From contig JAUSID010000034.1 of NCBI GenBank assembly GCA_030648295.1, forward strand, positions 1 through 64,000: a stretch of DNA of 64,000 bases, read 5' to 3'. How positions within the stretch are numbered: the first letter of the stretch is position 1; each line of letters starts with the position of its first letter. This document shows, piece by piece, positions 55,354 to 64,000 of the stretch. The position numbers and the translations under genes were made by a program. Below the pieces are notes generated by a model. That model searched no databases, was not told the DNA's origin, and saw only the letters and a program-made list of their open reading frames with translations. This DNA is from Opitutaceae bacterium. Its GTDB lineage: Bacteria; Verrucomicrobiota; Verrucomicrobiia; Opitutales; Opitutaceae.

Positions 55354-55662
55354 ATGAAACAATATGCATTGCTGACCCTCATCGCCGTGCTGCTGGCACC
55401 GCTGGCCGCGCTCCACGCTGGCGAGGCGCCGGCACTGAAACCCAATGTCCTCCTCATCCTGGCCGACGATTTGGGCTATGGTGACTTGAGCTGCTACGGC
55501 AATTACATCGATGAGATGGACTGGGCGGTTGGTCAGCTCCTGGCCAGGTTGCAGGCTCTGAACTTGGACCAAAGCACGCTGGTTCTCTTTACCAGCGATA
55601 ACGGCGCTTCCGAACCGAACAGCCGGGCGGACGGGTCGAGGCCTGATAGCGGCGTGGCATAA
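55354..55662 (+). pseudogene. Sulfatase gene with a large internal deletion
   Basis: 102 codons: a signal peptide, then PNVLLILADDLGYGDLSCYG, the normal start of a Cys-type sulfatase, joined in frame to NYIDEMDWAVGQLLARLQ and LVLFTSDNGASEPN, which belong near the second metal site. Roughly 200 residues with the CxPSR formylglycine site and the catalytic Lys/His are gone, and the C-terminal domain is missing too. It cannot be active. Confidence 0.85.
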
Positions 55663-55716
55663 CGCTTAGCGACAACGAGCATTTCCCGCGCAGCGATGCG
55701 ACGACTATAGTCGCGC

Positions 55717-56022
55717 ATGCTCTCGACCATCCTGGTTCAAGCGTCCTCTTCGGTTGCCGCCGCCGCGAAAAAATTTCGCTCGGGGCGCAGGATCGCTCCG
55801 TGGGTGCTTCCGGTCCTCGTCGCTGCCGTCGCCACGAGTTGCGCCTCGATTTCCAAGCCTCCGCTCCTCGTGATTGAAACGTCCGAGCCCGGGCTGGGTG
55901 ACGCCGCGTTTGCCCGTCACCTGGCCCTGCGTCGTAGCCACGCTTCGACCGGGCAGATCCCGTCGAGTGAAGCGCGGGGCGCGACGCCCGGTAACGTCCC
56001 CGCTCCTCAGCGCACGCCATGA
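55717..56022 (+). CDS. Small putative lipoprotein overlapping the PagL-like gene
   Basis: 101 residues with a hydrophobic stretch (WVLPVLVAAVATSCASI) that could be a lipoprotein signal with Cys near residue 42, though the N-region is unusually long and the lipobox imperfect. The rest is low-complexity. The stop overlaps the ATG of the broken PagL-like gene (ATGA), the main sign that it is, or was, translated. Confidence 0.4.
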   Translation: MLSTILVQASSSVAAAAKKFRSGRRIAPWVLPVLVAAVATSCASISKPPLLVIETSEPGLGDAAFARHLALRRSHASTGQIPSSEARGATPGNVPAPQRTP

Positions 56023-56545
56023 AAACGAAATCAGGCCGAACGTCCGCTCGCTGCGCGATGAGGTGGGTGAGCCTCGCCGTGGTGACAATTCTGCTCCCGG
56101 CGCAGGCCGTGGCGTCCGAGCAATTTCTTCCGGGCACTGAGCTCGTCATGATCGGAGGCATCGACAACCTCCGTAACGCGACCAGCGGGGGTTCGGAATC
56201 CTCCGCGCCCACTTCACGAAAACCTACTGGGACCTGCATCCTTTTGTGCAGGTCGGGCAGGCTCACGGTGGAAGTATATACGGTGGCGTCGGCATGTTCT
56301 ACGAATGCAAGCTCGCTCCTCGCACGTGGCTGACCTTTGGAACGGGGCCGGGCCTATATCGGCACAAGGGCAACGACCCCGATCTGGGATCCGCGGTGGA
56401 GTTCGCCAGCTGGATTGAGGTGACGACGATCGTCTTCAATCGCCGGATCGGACTCGGATTTTAGCATCTGTCGAACGCGCACCTCGGCTCGCGCAATCCC
56501 GGCACCGAAACGCTCGGTCTCGTCGTGCATCTGCGTCACTGGTGA
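56019..56545 (+). pseudogene. PagL-like lipid A deacylase, broken by frameshift and amber codon
   Basis: The first frame reads a signal peptide and GTELVMIGGIDNLRNATSGG. A G5 run at 56187-56191 then shifts the frame, and FGILRAHFTKTYWDLHPFVQ, GGSIYGGVGMFYECKLAPRT and GTGPGLYRHKGNDPDLGS follow. An in-frame TAG at 56462-56464 precedes HLSNAHLGSRNPGTETLGLV, the catalytic His-x-Ser-Asn region of PagL (outer-membrane 3-O-deacylase of lipid A). Both lesions come before the active site, so no product is expected. The reading otherwise matches the family start to end. Confidence 0.82.
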
Positions 56546-56759
56546 ACCATCTGCCCTTTAATATATGAACACCGGAGAGAACCGGATCAGCCTATCGGTG
56601 CCGTGCGGCTTGGGCTGTGAGCATGCGCAGAGGTTAGCCGCATTCTATTCCGCGCACGTATCGAGCGCGTCGAATTCGGGACAGCCGGTCGAAGCCGCAT
56701 GCGACCATACCTTCGTCCGAATCTCCTACCCGAGTATTCTTTGCTGCCTGCTGGCAGCA

Positions 56760-56930
56760 TACCTTGAACACAACTGGCGCATGGGCTACGGCTGCGTCCG
56801 CAATCCTCCAGCCGACCGGCAAAAGATAAGCTGGAATGCGAAACCAGTCCTCACCGTTGGCTTCGGTGTGCTCGATCGAGGGGAACCCTCGACGCAACAT
56901 ATCAAGCTCTTGTTGAATCCGGGGACGCAT
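56760..56930 (-). pseudogene. N-terminal fragment of a prokaryotic E2-like (ubiquitin-conjugating) protein
   Basis: About 57 codons from the ATG at 56930: RPRIQQELDMLRRGFPSIEH, EDWFRIPAYLLPVGWRIADA and HAPVVFKV. This resembles the start of the small E2-family proteins encoded after multiubiquitin genes in bacteria. After VFKV the reading degenerates, so the conjugating-site half is lost. The ATG overlaps the stop of the ORF upstream as TGATG, the tight coupling expected in such operons. Family identification is by recollection of sequence style and needs a profile search. Confidence 0.5.
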
Positions 56931-57196
56931 CAGCCTCTTTTCCAGCGGTGTTTCTTTCCAAAGCCCATTCCGGGCTTGATTTGAATGACTTCGCCAGCCG
57001 CGAGGGTCCGCTCGTTGTTGTCCTTGTCGACCTCGATTACTCCTTGCCCCGGCTCGATGTGACCGAATTTGCGAAGTCGGCAGACCAGAAGGAATGGACG
57101 TGGGAGGCGTACCTCGAGAACTACGTCCGGGTGGCCGTGATGTATCCCAAGGTAAAGAGCGCGATCGAACAATGCCCGCCAGCGACTGCCCGACAC
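56930..57196 (-). pseudogene. Possible C-terminal fragment of a multiubiquitin protein
   Basis: 88 codons ending at 56930. The C-terminal part (VIEVDKDNNERTLAAGEVIQ, IKPGMGF) has the beta-grasp-like pattern of a multiubiquitin last domain (strand, ERTL turn, GE-V, KPGM-F). The front half is not recognisable and no proper start is seen, so this is a remnant. Its stop overlaps the E2-like start. No E1/ThiF or JAB peptidase genes are visible nearby. Confidence 0.4.
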
Positions 57197-57378
57197 ACAT
57201 CGCTCCCACCGGGCCGTCCCGTGCGTCCCATCGCGAATTCCCCGCCTGCGAAAAATAAATCGCGCCGAAGGCGGCTGGATGAATGCGCAGCCACTCGCCG
57301 GACACTGGACCGCATTTCAGTCGGATCCGCGAAAAGTATCGGCCCGGTCCCTTGAAGGCGGGCCGCCGGGCGCCCGGC

Positions 57379-58164
57379 CTAGGCATGATTCGCCTGCGCG
57401 GCCGCGATCTCAGTGGCTTCCGCAATCTTACCGGCACGGAGCAAATCTAGCGGGCTCTTGTCGCGTCCTGCGTGCGATGGCGTGAGGAAGAACCGCATGA
57501 TTGCCCAAGGGTCGGAATCGGCGAGAATTTGCAGGCATTCGGAGATTCCGGCCAGCATTCCGTTCGCACCAAACTGCCATTTCGGAAACCGGTAGCGGCC
57601 CGCGGCGTCCGTCCAGACGACAAGTTTCTTCTGGTCGATTCGGTTGTATAGTTGCGCCAGACGCAGGTCGAGCCGCTGTGCGGCCTCGGTGCGATCAAGA
57701 TGTCCTCCCCCGGCCTCCTTGAGCGCTTCGATTGCGCGTCGGCCCTCTTCGAAGGGATCCCAAGCCTCGTTTTCCGCTGACACTTGGGCGGGTTGAATCT
57801 GGCTCACGACCGGCGCCGCCTTGATTTCGTCGAGTGATACCAAGGCGAGGCCCAGTTTTTTCTGCTCCAATTCTCGCATCACGTCACGGAGGTTGCCGCC
57901 GATCTTCTTCGCCAGGGTTGGCCCCACCGCTTTGGCGAGGGGCTGGGCCGTACAAGTCACGACTTCGGTTGCGTTCCCCGGCAGCGGCGTGATGACCGTC
58001 TTCAAAGCCAAACTGCCTTGAGGAACCACATGCAGTTGTGGGATCTGGAGATGCGCCAGGTTGGAGCCCGCGGAAATCTTCGCCCGATGTGCCTTGGTAG
58101 CCAAATTTCGGGACGTCTTGCCGGGTGCTGCCGGCTTCTTCTTCCGGTCGAGGAGTTGAGCCAT
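57379..58164 (-). CDS. Putative DNA-binding protein with MbcA/ParS-like (DUF2384-type) C-terminus
   Basis: 261 residues from the ATG at 58164; a GTG at 58212 adds a repetitive DELDELD head. The N-terminal part is basic (DRKKKPAAPGKTSRNLATK). A middle helix-turn-helix-like segment (RTEAAQRLDLRLAQLYNRID, then WTDAAGRYRFPKWQF) and the end (ADSDPWAIMRFFLTPSH, SPLDLLRAGKIAEATEIAA) match the DUF2384 pattern of antitoxins that pair with RES toxins. No RES toxin gene is adjacent. It is either an orphan antitoxin/regulator or the survivor of a module whose partner was lost in this decayed region. Confidence 0.55.
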   Translation of the reverse strand: MAQLLDRKKKPAAPGKTSRNLATKAHRAKISAGSNLAHLQIPQLHVVPQGSLALKTVITPLPGNATEVVTCTAQPLAKAVGPTLAKKIGGNLRDVMRELEQKKLGLALVSLDEIKAAPVVSQIQPAQVSAENEAWDPFEEGRRAIEALKEAGGGHLDRTEAAQRLDLRLAQLYNRIDQKKLVVWTDAAGRYRFPKWQFGANGMLAGISECLQILADSDPWAIMRFFLTPSHAGRDKSPLDLLRAGKIAEATEIAAAQANHA

Positions 58165-58339
58165 GACGTCTAATTCGTCTAATTCGTCCAGTAAGTCAAG
58201 TAGTGAACCCACCTTCCTCTTCGGGATTCTGCGCCGTTCAGACCTCAGGCGTGCTTGCTGCGTTCAATCTCACGCATGATCGGCGCAGAGTTTGTTGATC
58301 ACGATAAACTCCGCTTTCGTCAGCCACTCGGGCTCCCAC

Positions 58340-59035
<696 letters not shown>

Positions 59036-59137
59036 CTGCGGGATTCGGACCTAGTCGCTTCGGCAGCGGTCACGGTTATGCAAAATTTCCCGCATGCCGT
59101 CGGTGCTACACACTCGATGCACTCAAAAACATATTCC

Positions 59138-62100
59138 TCACTTCGTCGGGCCTAAATACGCATCGAGCCAATCCAGAATTTCCTTTTTGACCATTTCGGG
59201 GCCAATCACGTGACCAGCATCAAGCATCACGTGGCGCTTGTGCTCAGGCGGTGTGCCAAGCAAGTGGAATAGCTGCCGCTGATCTCGTAGTTGAAAGATA
59301 AAATCGAATCGGCCATTTAGCATTAGCGTCGGCAGTCTGATTCGCGGCGCATAGTTCACTTGCGCGACCTCCGGAGCCACTTCGGCGGGCCAAAAACCAC
59401 CGCTGATCAACACGCTCGTATTCAGCCGGTTTTCAACCGCCGGGGCGATGAATCCCAACGCCCCACCCAGGCTAAAGCCGAGAAAGGCCAATTTCTTGTG
59501 CTGAATGTCGGTCCGCGTCTCCAAGTAATCGATGGTGCGGGAAACGTCCTTTGACCACTCTATGACAAGGCTCCGGAATTCATTTATCCTGCTAAAATGC
59601 TCATTAAGACTTCGGCCGTCGCTGCGCTCGAATGTCCCTTGATATCTGGGATATATAAACGCGCGGCCCGACGTCAGGATAAAATGACGATAGCTTCCGC
59701 CTTCTGAATTGTGGAGAGCTCCCGATCCTGGGAAATAAATAACAGCTTGATAAGGCGGCGGACGGTTCACCGGTAGGAAAACCTGTGCACTCATGCGCTC
59801 ATTGCCGTAAGCAGTCCGAAATGATACCCGCTCCCGCCGCCACGCGGGTTTGACCTCTTCAGGCCCTTCGAAGGATATATCAAGTTCAGTTCGGTCGAAC
59901 GAATAAAGCCGTTTGAATATCTCAAACGTCTGATCGTTCACCGGCTCGTCATGGGTATGGTCGCGACTCACTTCGATTACAGGATCATCGGACCGGGAAT
60001 CGAATTCGACGCCGGCGGGAACGGATGCGCAGCGAAACCCGTTTGTCGTAGCGCGATCGAAAGGCGAAAGAGCATCGCGGTAGTTCAAGAACTTGAATTC
60101 CTCAGCCCAGCTGCCTCCGAGAATGTAGCGAGCCCCGGCCCCTGTTTCATTCCAGCACCACTCTTTGACATTTCCAGTCATGTCAAAGGCACCGAACACG
60201 GACATGCCTTGATACAGTCCTACGGGTGCGACCCCTTGCTGCCCGAAATTGCTGAGACGAGCCAGCATTTCGGCACTTTGGGCGGTGCCGGCATGGGTCC
60301 AGTGATGAATCGAAGGTAGGCGTTTGCCGATAGATTCAGCATACGCCGCCGCCTCAAACCAACTGACACCCGATACAGGATAATCGTCATCGCCCTTAGG
60401 ATACGTTCCATTCTTCCAGGTTGCCGGCCCTGGTTTTCCACTCGCATCGCAGAACGAGCTCATGACCTCCGCGGCCGCGAGCTCTTTCCCATCTTTGATG
60501 AATGGTTGACGCCAGAACTGCAGGTTCGAATAACCGCCGCGATCGACGAACTCCTTGAATTGCCGATTGGTCACCTCATAGCGATCGATGAAGAATGTGC
60601 CCAGCTTCGGCTGCGATGCATTGCTGCCTTCCGGTTTTGCATCCACTCGAACCATACTTGGTGGAACGCTTTCAATTGGATCGAGAATGAAAGAGTAGTC
60701 GACCTGGGTGACGGTTGGATCGCGCGTGAGTGGCCTGAAGCCGGTTGCACGCTCCAGCGTCGCATATCCAGGTTTTTCAATCCGCCAACGGCTCCCATCT
60801 CGGGGCAATAATACTTGGTTTAGTGGTGAGATTCCGACGAATTCCCATTCGGCCGCCGGCATCCGATAGGGTTTCAGGTAGATCTTTGCTCCAGCCGGCG
60901 TAGTTTGCAGTGACACGCGATGTGAAATGCGCGGCCAAAGATCAGTGACGGCTGGATCGTCGGGCAGAACGCTTTCGATTTCCCGAGCCAATTTGAACGC
61001 GGCCCTCACGTCTCCTGCGGATAAGAACCGAGTAACTTCCGGCAGCGCTGTTTCACGCGCCCAACGGATCTTATCCAGCCGCTGGTCGCGTTCGTCCGCG
61101 ACCCGACGCGCCGCGGAGGCCTTGAGCTCCGCTTGCCGATTTGATTCCTGAAGTTCATTTTGCGCGCGTTCCGCGCGCAGGGCGCGCAGGGCTTGCGCCG
61201 TTGTGAGCACGGAACCGAGCACGACGGCGGCGGCCACCGCGGCTGCGGCGGTAAACCCCACTTTGTGACGCGAAATGAGCTTTCGCAGGAGATACACCGT
61301 GCTCGGCGGACGAGCGACAACGGGTTCCTTTCGCAAATAGCGCTGCACGTCCATCGCGAGGCCATTCGCGGTATCGTAGCGCCGCGTGCGATCTTTTTCG
61401 AGACAACGCATCACGATCCAGTCGAGATCACCACGGAGGATCAGTGAGAGTTGTGAGACCGCGGAACCGCGGAGGCGGGCGATGGTGGTTCGCTCCTCTT
61501 CGGCGAGCGTTTGGAGGCGTGCGGAAGGACGAAGCGGCTCCACCTCGCGGATGTGCCGCCGAATTTGATCCACGCCAGCCAGGGCCAGCTTCTTCGCGTC
61601 GAATGGCGCCCGCCCCGTCAGCAATTCGTAGAGTAATACGCCCAGCGAGTAGATGTCGCTCCGCGTGTCGATATCGAGCGAGCTCATATCCGCTTGCTCG
61701 GGGCTCATGTAAGCCGGCGTGCCGATGAACTGCTCAAAAGCGGTGAAGAATGTCGCATCCGTCAGCCGCCCTTGCGTTGCCTTCGCGATCCCGAAATCGA
61801 TGATCTTCGGCGTCGGCTGCCCATCGTTGACCGTGACTAGAATGTTCGAGGGCTTCAGGTCCCGGTGGACGATTGCCTTCTGGTGCGCGTGCTGCACGGC
61901 CTGGCAAACTTTCACGAAGAGTTCGAGCCGCGCGAGGGGCTTGAGTTGGTGTTCATCACAGAATTTTGTGATCGGAGTGCCCCGCACCAGCTCCATCACA
62001 AAATAGGGCCGGCCCGCCTCTGTGGCGCCGGCGTCATGGATTTTAGCGATGTTCGGATGATCCATCATCGCGAGCGCCTGCCGCTCGGCTTCAAAGCGCG

Positions 62101-62452
62101 CGACGACCGACTTTGTGTCCATGCCGAGCTTGATCACTTTGATCGCGACGCGGCGCCGCATTGGTTCCTCCTGCTCCGCCATCCAGACCACCCCGCACCC
62201 GCCTTCGCCGATTTTCTGGAGCAGTTTGTAGCGGCCGATGATCGGTTTGTCCTCGTCCTGAGTGAGCACCAGGGGCGACGGCGGCTCAAGGATGCTGTCG
62301 GGGCCGCCATGCGCGGCCACCAGTGCCACCAACTGAGCGAGCAGTTCGACGTCGGACCCGCAGGCTTTGGCCAGGAACGTGCCGCGCTCCGCCGCGGGCA
62401 ACGCTAATGCGTCGCTGAACAAGGTCTCGGCTTCAGCGGGCAGTTTCTTCAC
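59138..62452 (-). CDS. Ser/Thr protein kinase - FGE-like domain - alpha/beta hydrolase fusion
   Basis: 1104 residues, GTG start. The cytoplasmic PknB-type kinase spans about 73-375: glycine loop IGEGGCGVVW, Lys105, HRDLKPSN (Asp198) and DFG (219-221) intact. One membrane segment lies at about 399-418, then a coiled-coil-like stretch and a PEGA-like beta domain (about 510-590). A formylglycine-generating-enzyme/SUMF1-type domain follows (about 598-835; FFIDRYEVTNRQF, VSGVSWFEAAAYAESIGKRLP in pieces, GNVKEWCWNETG). The C-terminal hydrolase domain ends the chain with nucleophile elbow GFSLGG. Kinase plus FGE-like fusions are known in PVC bacteria; the added esterase makes an external enzymatic output likely. 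An ECF sigma gene lies upstream on the same strand. Confidence 0.87.
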   Translation of the reverse strand: MKKLPAEAETLFSDALALPAAERGTFLAKACGSDVELLAQLVALVAAHGGPDSILEPPSPLVLTQDEDKPIIGRYKLLQKIGEGGCGVVWMAEQEEPMRRRVAIKVIKLGMDTKSVVARFEAERQALAMMDHPNIAKIHDAGATEAGRPYFVMELVRGTPITKFCDEHQLKPLARLELFVKVCQAVQHAHQKAIVHRDLKPSNILVTVNDGQPTPKIIDFGIAKATQGRLTDATFFTAFEQFIGTPAYMSPEQADMSSLDIDTRSDIYSLGVLLYELLTGRAPFDAKKLALAGVDQIRRHIREVEPLRPSARLQTLAEEERTTIARLRGSAVSQLSLILRGDLDWIVMRCLEKDRTRRYDTANGLAMDVQRYLRKEPVVARPPSTVYLLRKLISRHKVGFTAAAAVAAAVVLGSVLTTAQALRALRAERAQNELQESNRQAELKASAARRVADERDQRLDKIRWARETALPEVTRFLSAGDVRAAFKLAREIESVLPDDPAVTDLWPRISHRVSLQTTPAGAKIYLKPYRMPAAEWEFVGISPLNQVLLPRDGSRWRIEKPGYATLERATGFRPLTRDPTVTQVDYSFILDPIESVPPSMVRVDAKPEGSNASQPKLGTFFIDRYEVTNRQFKEFVDRGGYSNLQFWRQPFIKDGKELAAAEVMSSFCDASGKPGPATWKNGTYPKGDDDYPVSGVSWFEAAAYAESIGKRLPSIHHWTHAGTAQSAEMLARLSNFGQQGVAPVGLYQGMSVFGAFDMTGNVKEWCWNETGAGARYILGGSWAEEFKFLNYRDALSPFDRATTNGFRCASVPAGVEFDSRSDDPVIEVSRDHTHDEPVNDQTFEIFKRLYSFDRTELDISFEGPEEVKPAWRRERVSFRTAYGNERMSAQVFLPVNRPPPYQAVIYFPGSGALHNSEGGSYRHFILTSGRAFIYPRYQGTFERSDGRSLNEHFSRINEFRSLVIEWSKDVSRTIDYLETRTDIQHKKLAFLGFSLGGALGFIAPAVENRLNTSVLISGGFWPAEVAPEVAQVNYAPRIRLPTLMLNGRFDFIFQLRDQRQLFHLLGTPPEHKRHVMLDAGHVIGPEMVKKEILDWLDAYLGPTK

Positions 62453-62803
62453 GGATAGCAGCCGAACGTGCGGCTCAAGCCCTGGGGACGGCTATTCATG
62501 ATGGGCTGGATGGAACGCCTGGAACAATGAAACCTGGGCGGGAGCGGGCAACGATTGAATTGCCTGACATTCGCACTGTGGGTCCGCGACCAGCAACCGA
62601 CGTTGGTAAAACCGTCGGATATTGCGGTGGCGCGGAAGATTGAGGCCATGGGCACAAAAAGGGTGACGAGCGCGGTGGGCTTCTTCTCCCAATGCGCAAT
62701 CGGGCGAGGAGAACTGGACATTCGGGCAAAATTTCGCCGGCTGCCGTGACACCGAGTCATTGCTGCGAGCGAATTCCGCTTCTGACCGCACGAGGCCGTC
62801 TGG
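62453..62803. other. 351-bp gap between ECF sigma and kinase genes
   Basis: Short ORFs on both strands look like shadows. No repeat, RNA or promoter was recognised. The spacing is unusually large for the ECF-kinase pairs of this group. Confidence 0.5.
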
Positions 62804-63370
62804 CTAAGCGCGATCTTCGGAAAGCTCCCGCAGCAGGCACGCGCGCGAGAAATCCCACCACCGGCGGGCCGTGCGCTCGTTGATATTCAGGCTTTGCGCC
62901 GCCTCCTCAAGAGTGAGTCCGCCAAAATACCGGAGCTTCACCAACTGGGCTTTCTCCGGCTCGATCACCTCGAATTTTTCCAGGGCATCGTTGACACGGA
63001 TGACGCGCGCTTCGTCGGGTGGTGCCGCGAGATCCACGTCGTCGATATTCACATGTTCGTGCCGCCCGCCGCGTCGCTGGGCCAAACGCTGACGCGCGCG
63101 GTCGATTAGGATGCGCCGCATCGCCTCGGCGGCGGCGGCAAAAAAATGGCCCCGGCTCTTCCACACCGGCTGTTGATCCGCGCCGAGTCGCAGCCAGGCC
63201 TCGTGCACGAGAGCGGTGGGTTGCAGGGTGTGGTCGGCAGCTTCGCGCGCCATCCGAGTCGCGGCGAGTGAGCGCAGTTGTTCATATACCAGCGGCAACA
63301 GCCGCGCTGCCGCCTGCTCATCTCCGCTTTCAATTTGCTGCAAGACGATCGTGATGTCCGCGGGATCCAC
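62804..63370 (-). CDS. ECF-family RNA polymerase sigma factor
   Basis: 188 residues, GTG start. Region 2 (ARLLPLVYEQLRSLAATRMA, ALVHEAWLRLGADQQPVW with FFAAAAEAMRRILIDRAR) and region 4 (KFEVIEPEKAQLVKLRYFGG, LTLEEAAQSLNINERTARRW) are clear. It belongs to the Sigma70_ECF group typical of Planctomycetes and Verrucomicrobia, whose members lie next to Ser/Thr kinases instead of anti-sigma factors. It probably relays a signal through phosphorylation by the kinase downstream. Confidence 0.92.
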   Translation of the reverse strand: MDPADITIVLQQIESGDEQAAARLLPLVYEQLRSLAATRMAREAADHTLQPTALVHEAWLRLGADQQPVWKSRGHFFAAAAEAMRRILIDRARQRLAQRRGGRHEHVNIDDVDLAAPPDEARVIRVNDALEKFEVIEPEKAQLVKLRYFGGLTLEEAAQSLNINERTARRWWDFSRACLLRELSEDRA

Positions 63371-63605
63371 GGCAGCCGGTATGCCGCATCGCGCCGGGAG
63401 CGGAAGCGCGAAATTTCCGGCAGCAGCGAGTCCGCAAGAAAAAACACCTGAAGTTACGGGAACGATGTCCGGTTCCGTGCGGCAAATTACGCATTATTGG
63501 CAAGCCCCCATTCGGGCGGCAGTAACCCTCAACCCATTCTCCATGCGTTCGTCAGGCCTTCCCACGAGCGCTTGGGTGGTCCGACCGGACGACACATGAA
63601 TCGCC

Positions 63606-64000
63606 ATGATCGCCCTCCCAGCCTCCCGCAAATCCTTCTTCCGGCGTTTGCCCAGATTCGTGCTTTCTTTCTCCCAAGCGCCGACCACGGACCCGGCCGA
63701 GAACTCTGCCAAGACCCGGATCGCGATCGTCGCCGCCTCCGTAGGCACCGTCTTCGAATGGTATGACTTTTTCCTATACGGCAGCCTCGCGGTCTTTTTC
63801 AGCGCTTACTTTTTCCCGCCGGGCAACGAAAGCAGCGCGTTTCTGGCCGCGCTCGCTACCTTTGGAGCCGGCTTCGCCGTCCGACCGATTGGCGCGTTAA
63901 TCTTCGGTGCGCTGGGCGATCGCATCGGTCGCAAGCGGTCATTTCAGATCACCATGGTGATCATGGGAGCCTCGACGTTCGCGGTCGGCTTGCTGCCGAG
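63606..64000 (+). CDS. MFS transporter, metabolite:H+ symporter type (5' part, cut by window end)
   Basis: The ATG at 63606 opens a frame of at least 131 codons running off the window. After a cytoplasmic N-tail the first membrane segment reads AIVAASVGTVFEWYDFFLYG, the signature of the MHS family (ProP, KgtP, ShiA). It is followed by FGAGFAVRPIGALIFGALGD and the loop-2/3 motif GDRIGRKRSF. It should import an organic acid or osmolyte with protons. The exact substrate cannot be told from this part. Confidence 0.85.
   Translation, partial: MIALPASRKSFFRRLPRFVLSFSQAPTTDPAENSAKTRIAIVAASVGTVFEWYDFFLYGSLAVFFSAYFFPPGNESSAFLAALATFGAGFAVRPIGALIFGALGDRIGRKRSFQITMVIMGASTFAVGLLP

Noticed and set aside
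61470-61560. Stretch resembling REPIN ends (GGTGGTTCGCTCC ... GCGGCTCCACC) inside the kinase gene
   Set aside because: The protein sequence here (REVEPLRPSARLQTLAEEE) is the normal kinase-family continuation and the internal hairpins are absent, so it is coincidence of codon use.

Overview
The window looks like the chromosome of a high-GC, plant-polymer-degrading member of the Verrucomicrobiota, most likely Opitutaceae-like. The clues are four large TonB-dependent receptors (several with an N-terminal carboxypeptidase-regulatory-like domain), a Cys-type sulfatase, several DUF1593 (Sde182-like) proteins, a PVC-type propeller/HEAT/cytochrome c protein, and an ECF sigma factor next to a Ser/Thr-kinase fusion. 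This is inferred from gene content; there is no rRNA or marker gene here to prove it.

Layout. 0-12.3 kb is mixed: ROK kinase, TonB receptor, sulfatase, tRNA-Leu(UAG), secreted amidase, phosphatidylserine decarboxylase, a REPIN-RAYT cassette and a hipBA toxin-antitoxin pair. 12.4-28.0 kb is one long minus-strand sugar-utilisation locus. In order of transcription it holds an RbsB/DUF2291/RbsA/RbsC ABC importer, a DUF1593 protein, two DUF4038-type (GH140-like) glycosidases of which one is frameshifted, another DUF1593 protein, a fucose-isomerase-like enzyme, a split transketolase and an FGGY kinase. A divergent AraC regulator (28.3 kb) and a TonB receptor (29.6 kb) flank its head. GH140 contains apiosidases, and isomerase + kinase + split transketolase is the logic of the described non-oxidative D-apiose route, so I propose an apiose (or similar branched or short sugar) locus.

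33-43 kb is a sialidase/BNR-propeller region: TonB receptor, BNR protein and GH33-type enzyme as one operon, two further BNR proteins, a beta-helix protein and a palindromic operator candidate. 43-47.6 kb has the PVC cytochrome protein and gene debris (TonB receptor, heparinase and AraC fragments). 47.7-54.3 kb is a three-gene operon: TonB receptor, esterase, DUF1593.

54.3-59.1 kb is a graveyard: large inverted repeats, a sulfatase with most of its middle deleted, a PagL-like lipid A deacylase broken by a frameshift and an amber codon, a remnant of what looks like a bacterial multiubiquitin-E2 locus, and a clpB 3' fragment. Two other clpB scraps lie at 32.8 and 42.9 kb. 59.1-64 kb carries a kinase-FGE-hydrolase fusion with its ECF sigma factor, and the start of an MFS transporter cut by the window edge.

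Intergenic regions are rich in dispersed palindromic repeats: two REPIN-like families with compensatory stem changes, an 18-bp motif seen at least six times, and purine-rich inverted repeats. Fragments of genes at many joints point to heavy recombination around the glycan-utilisation genes.
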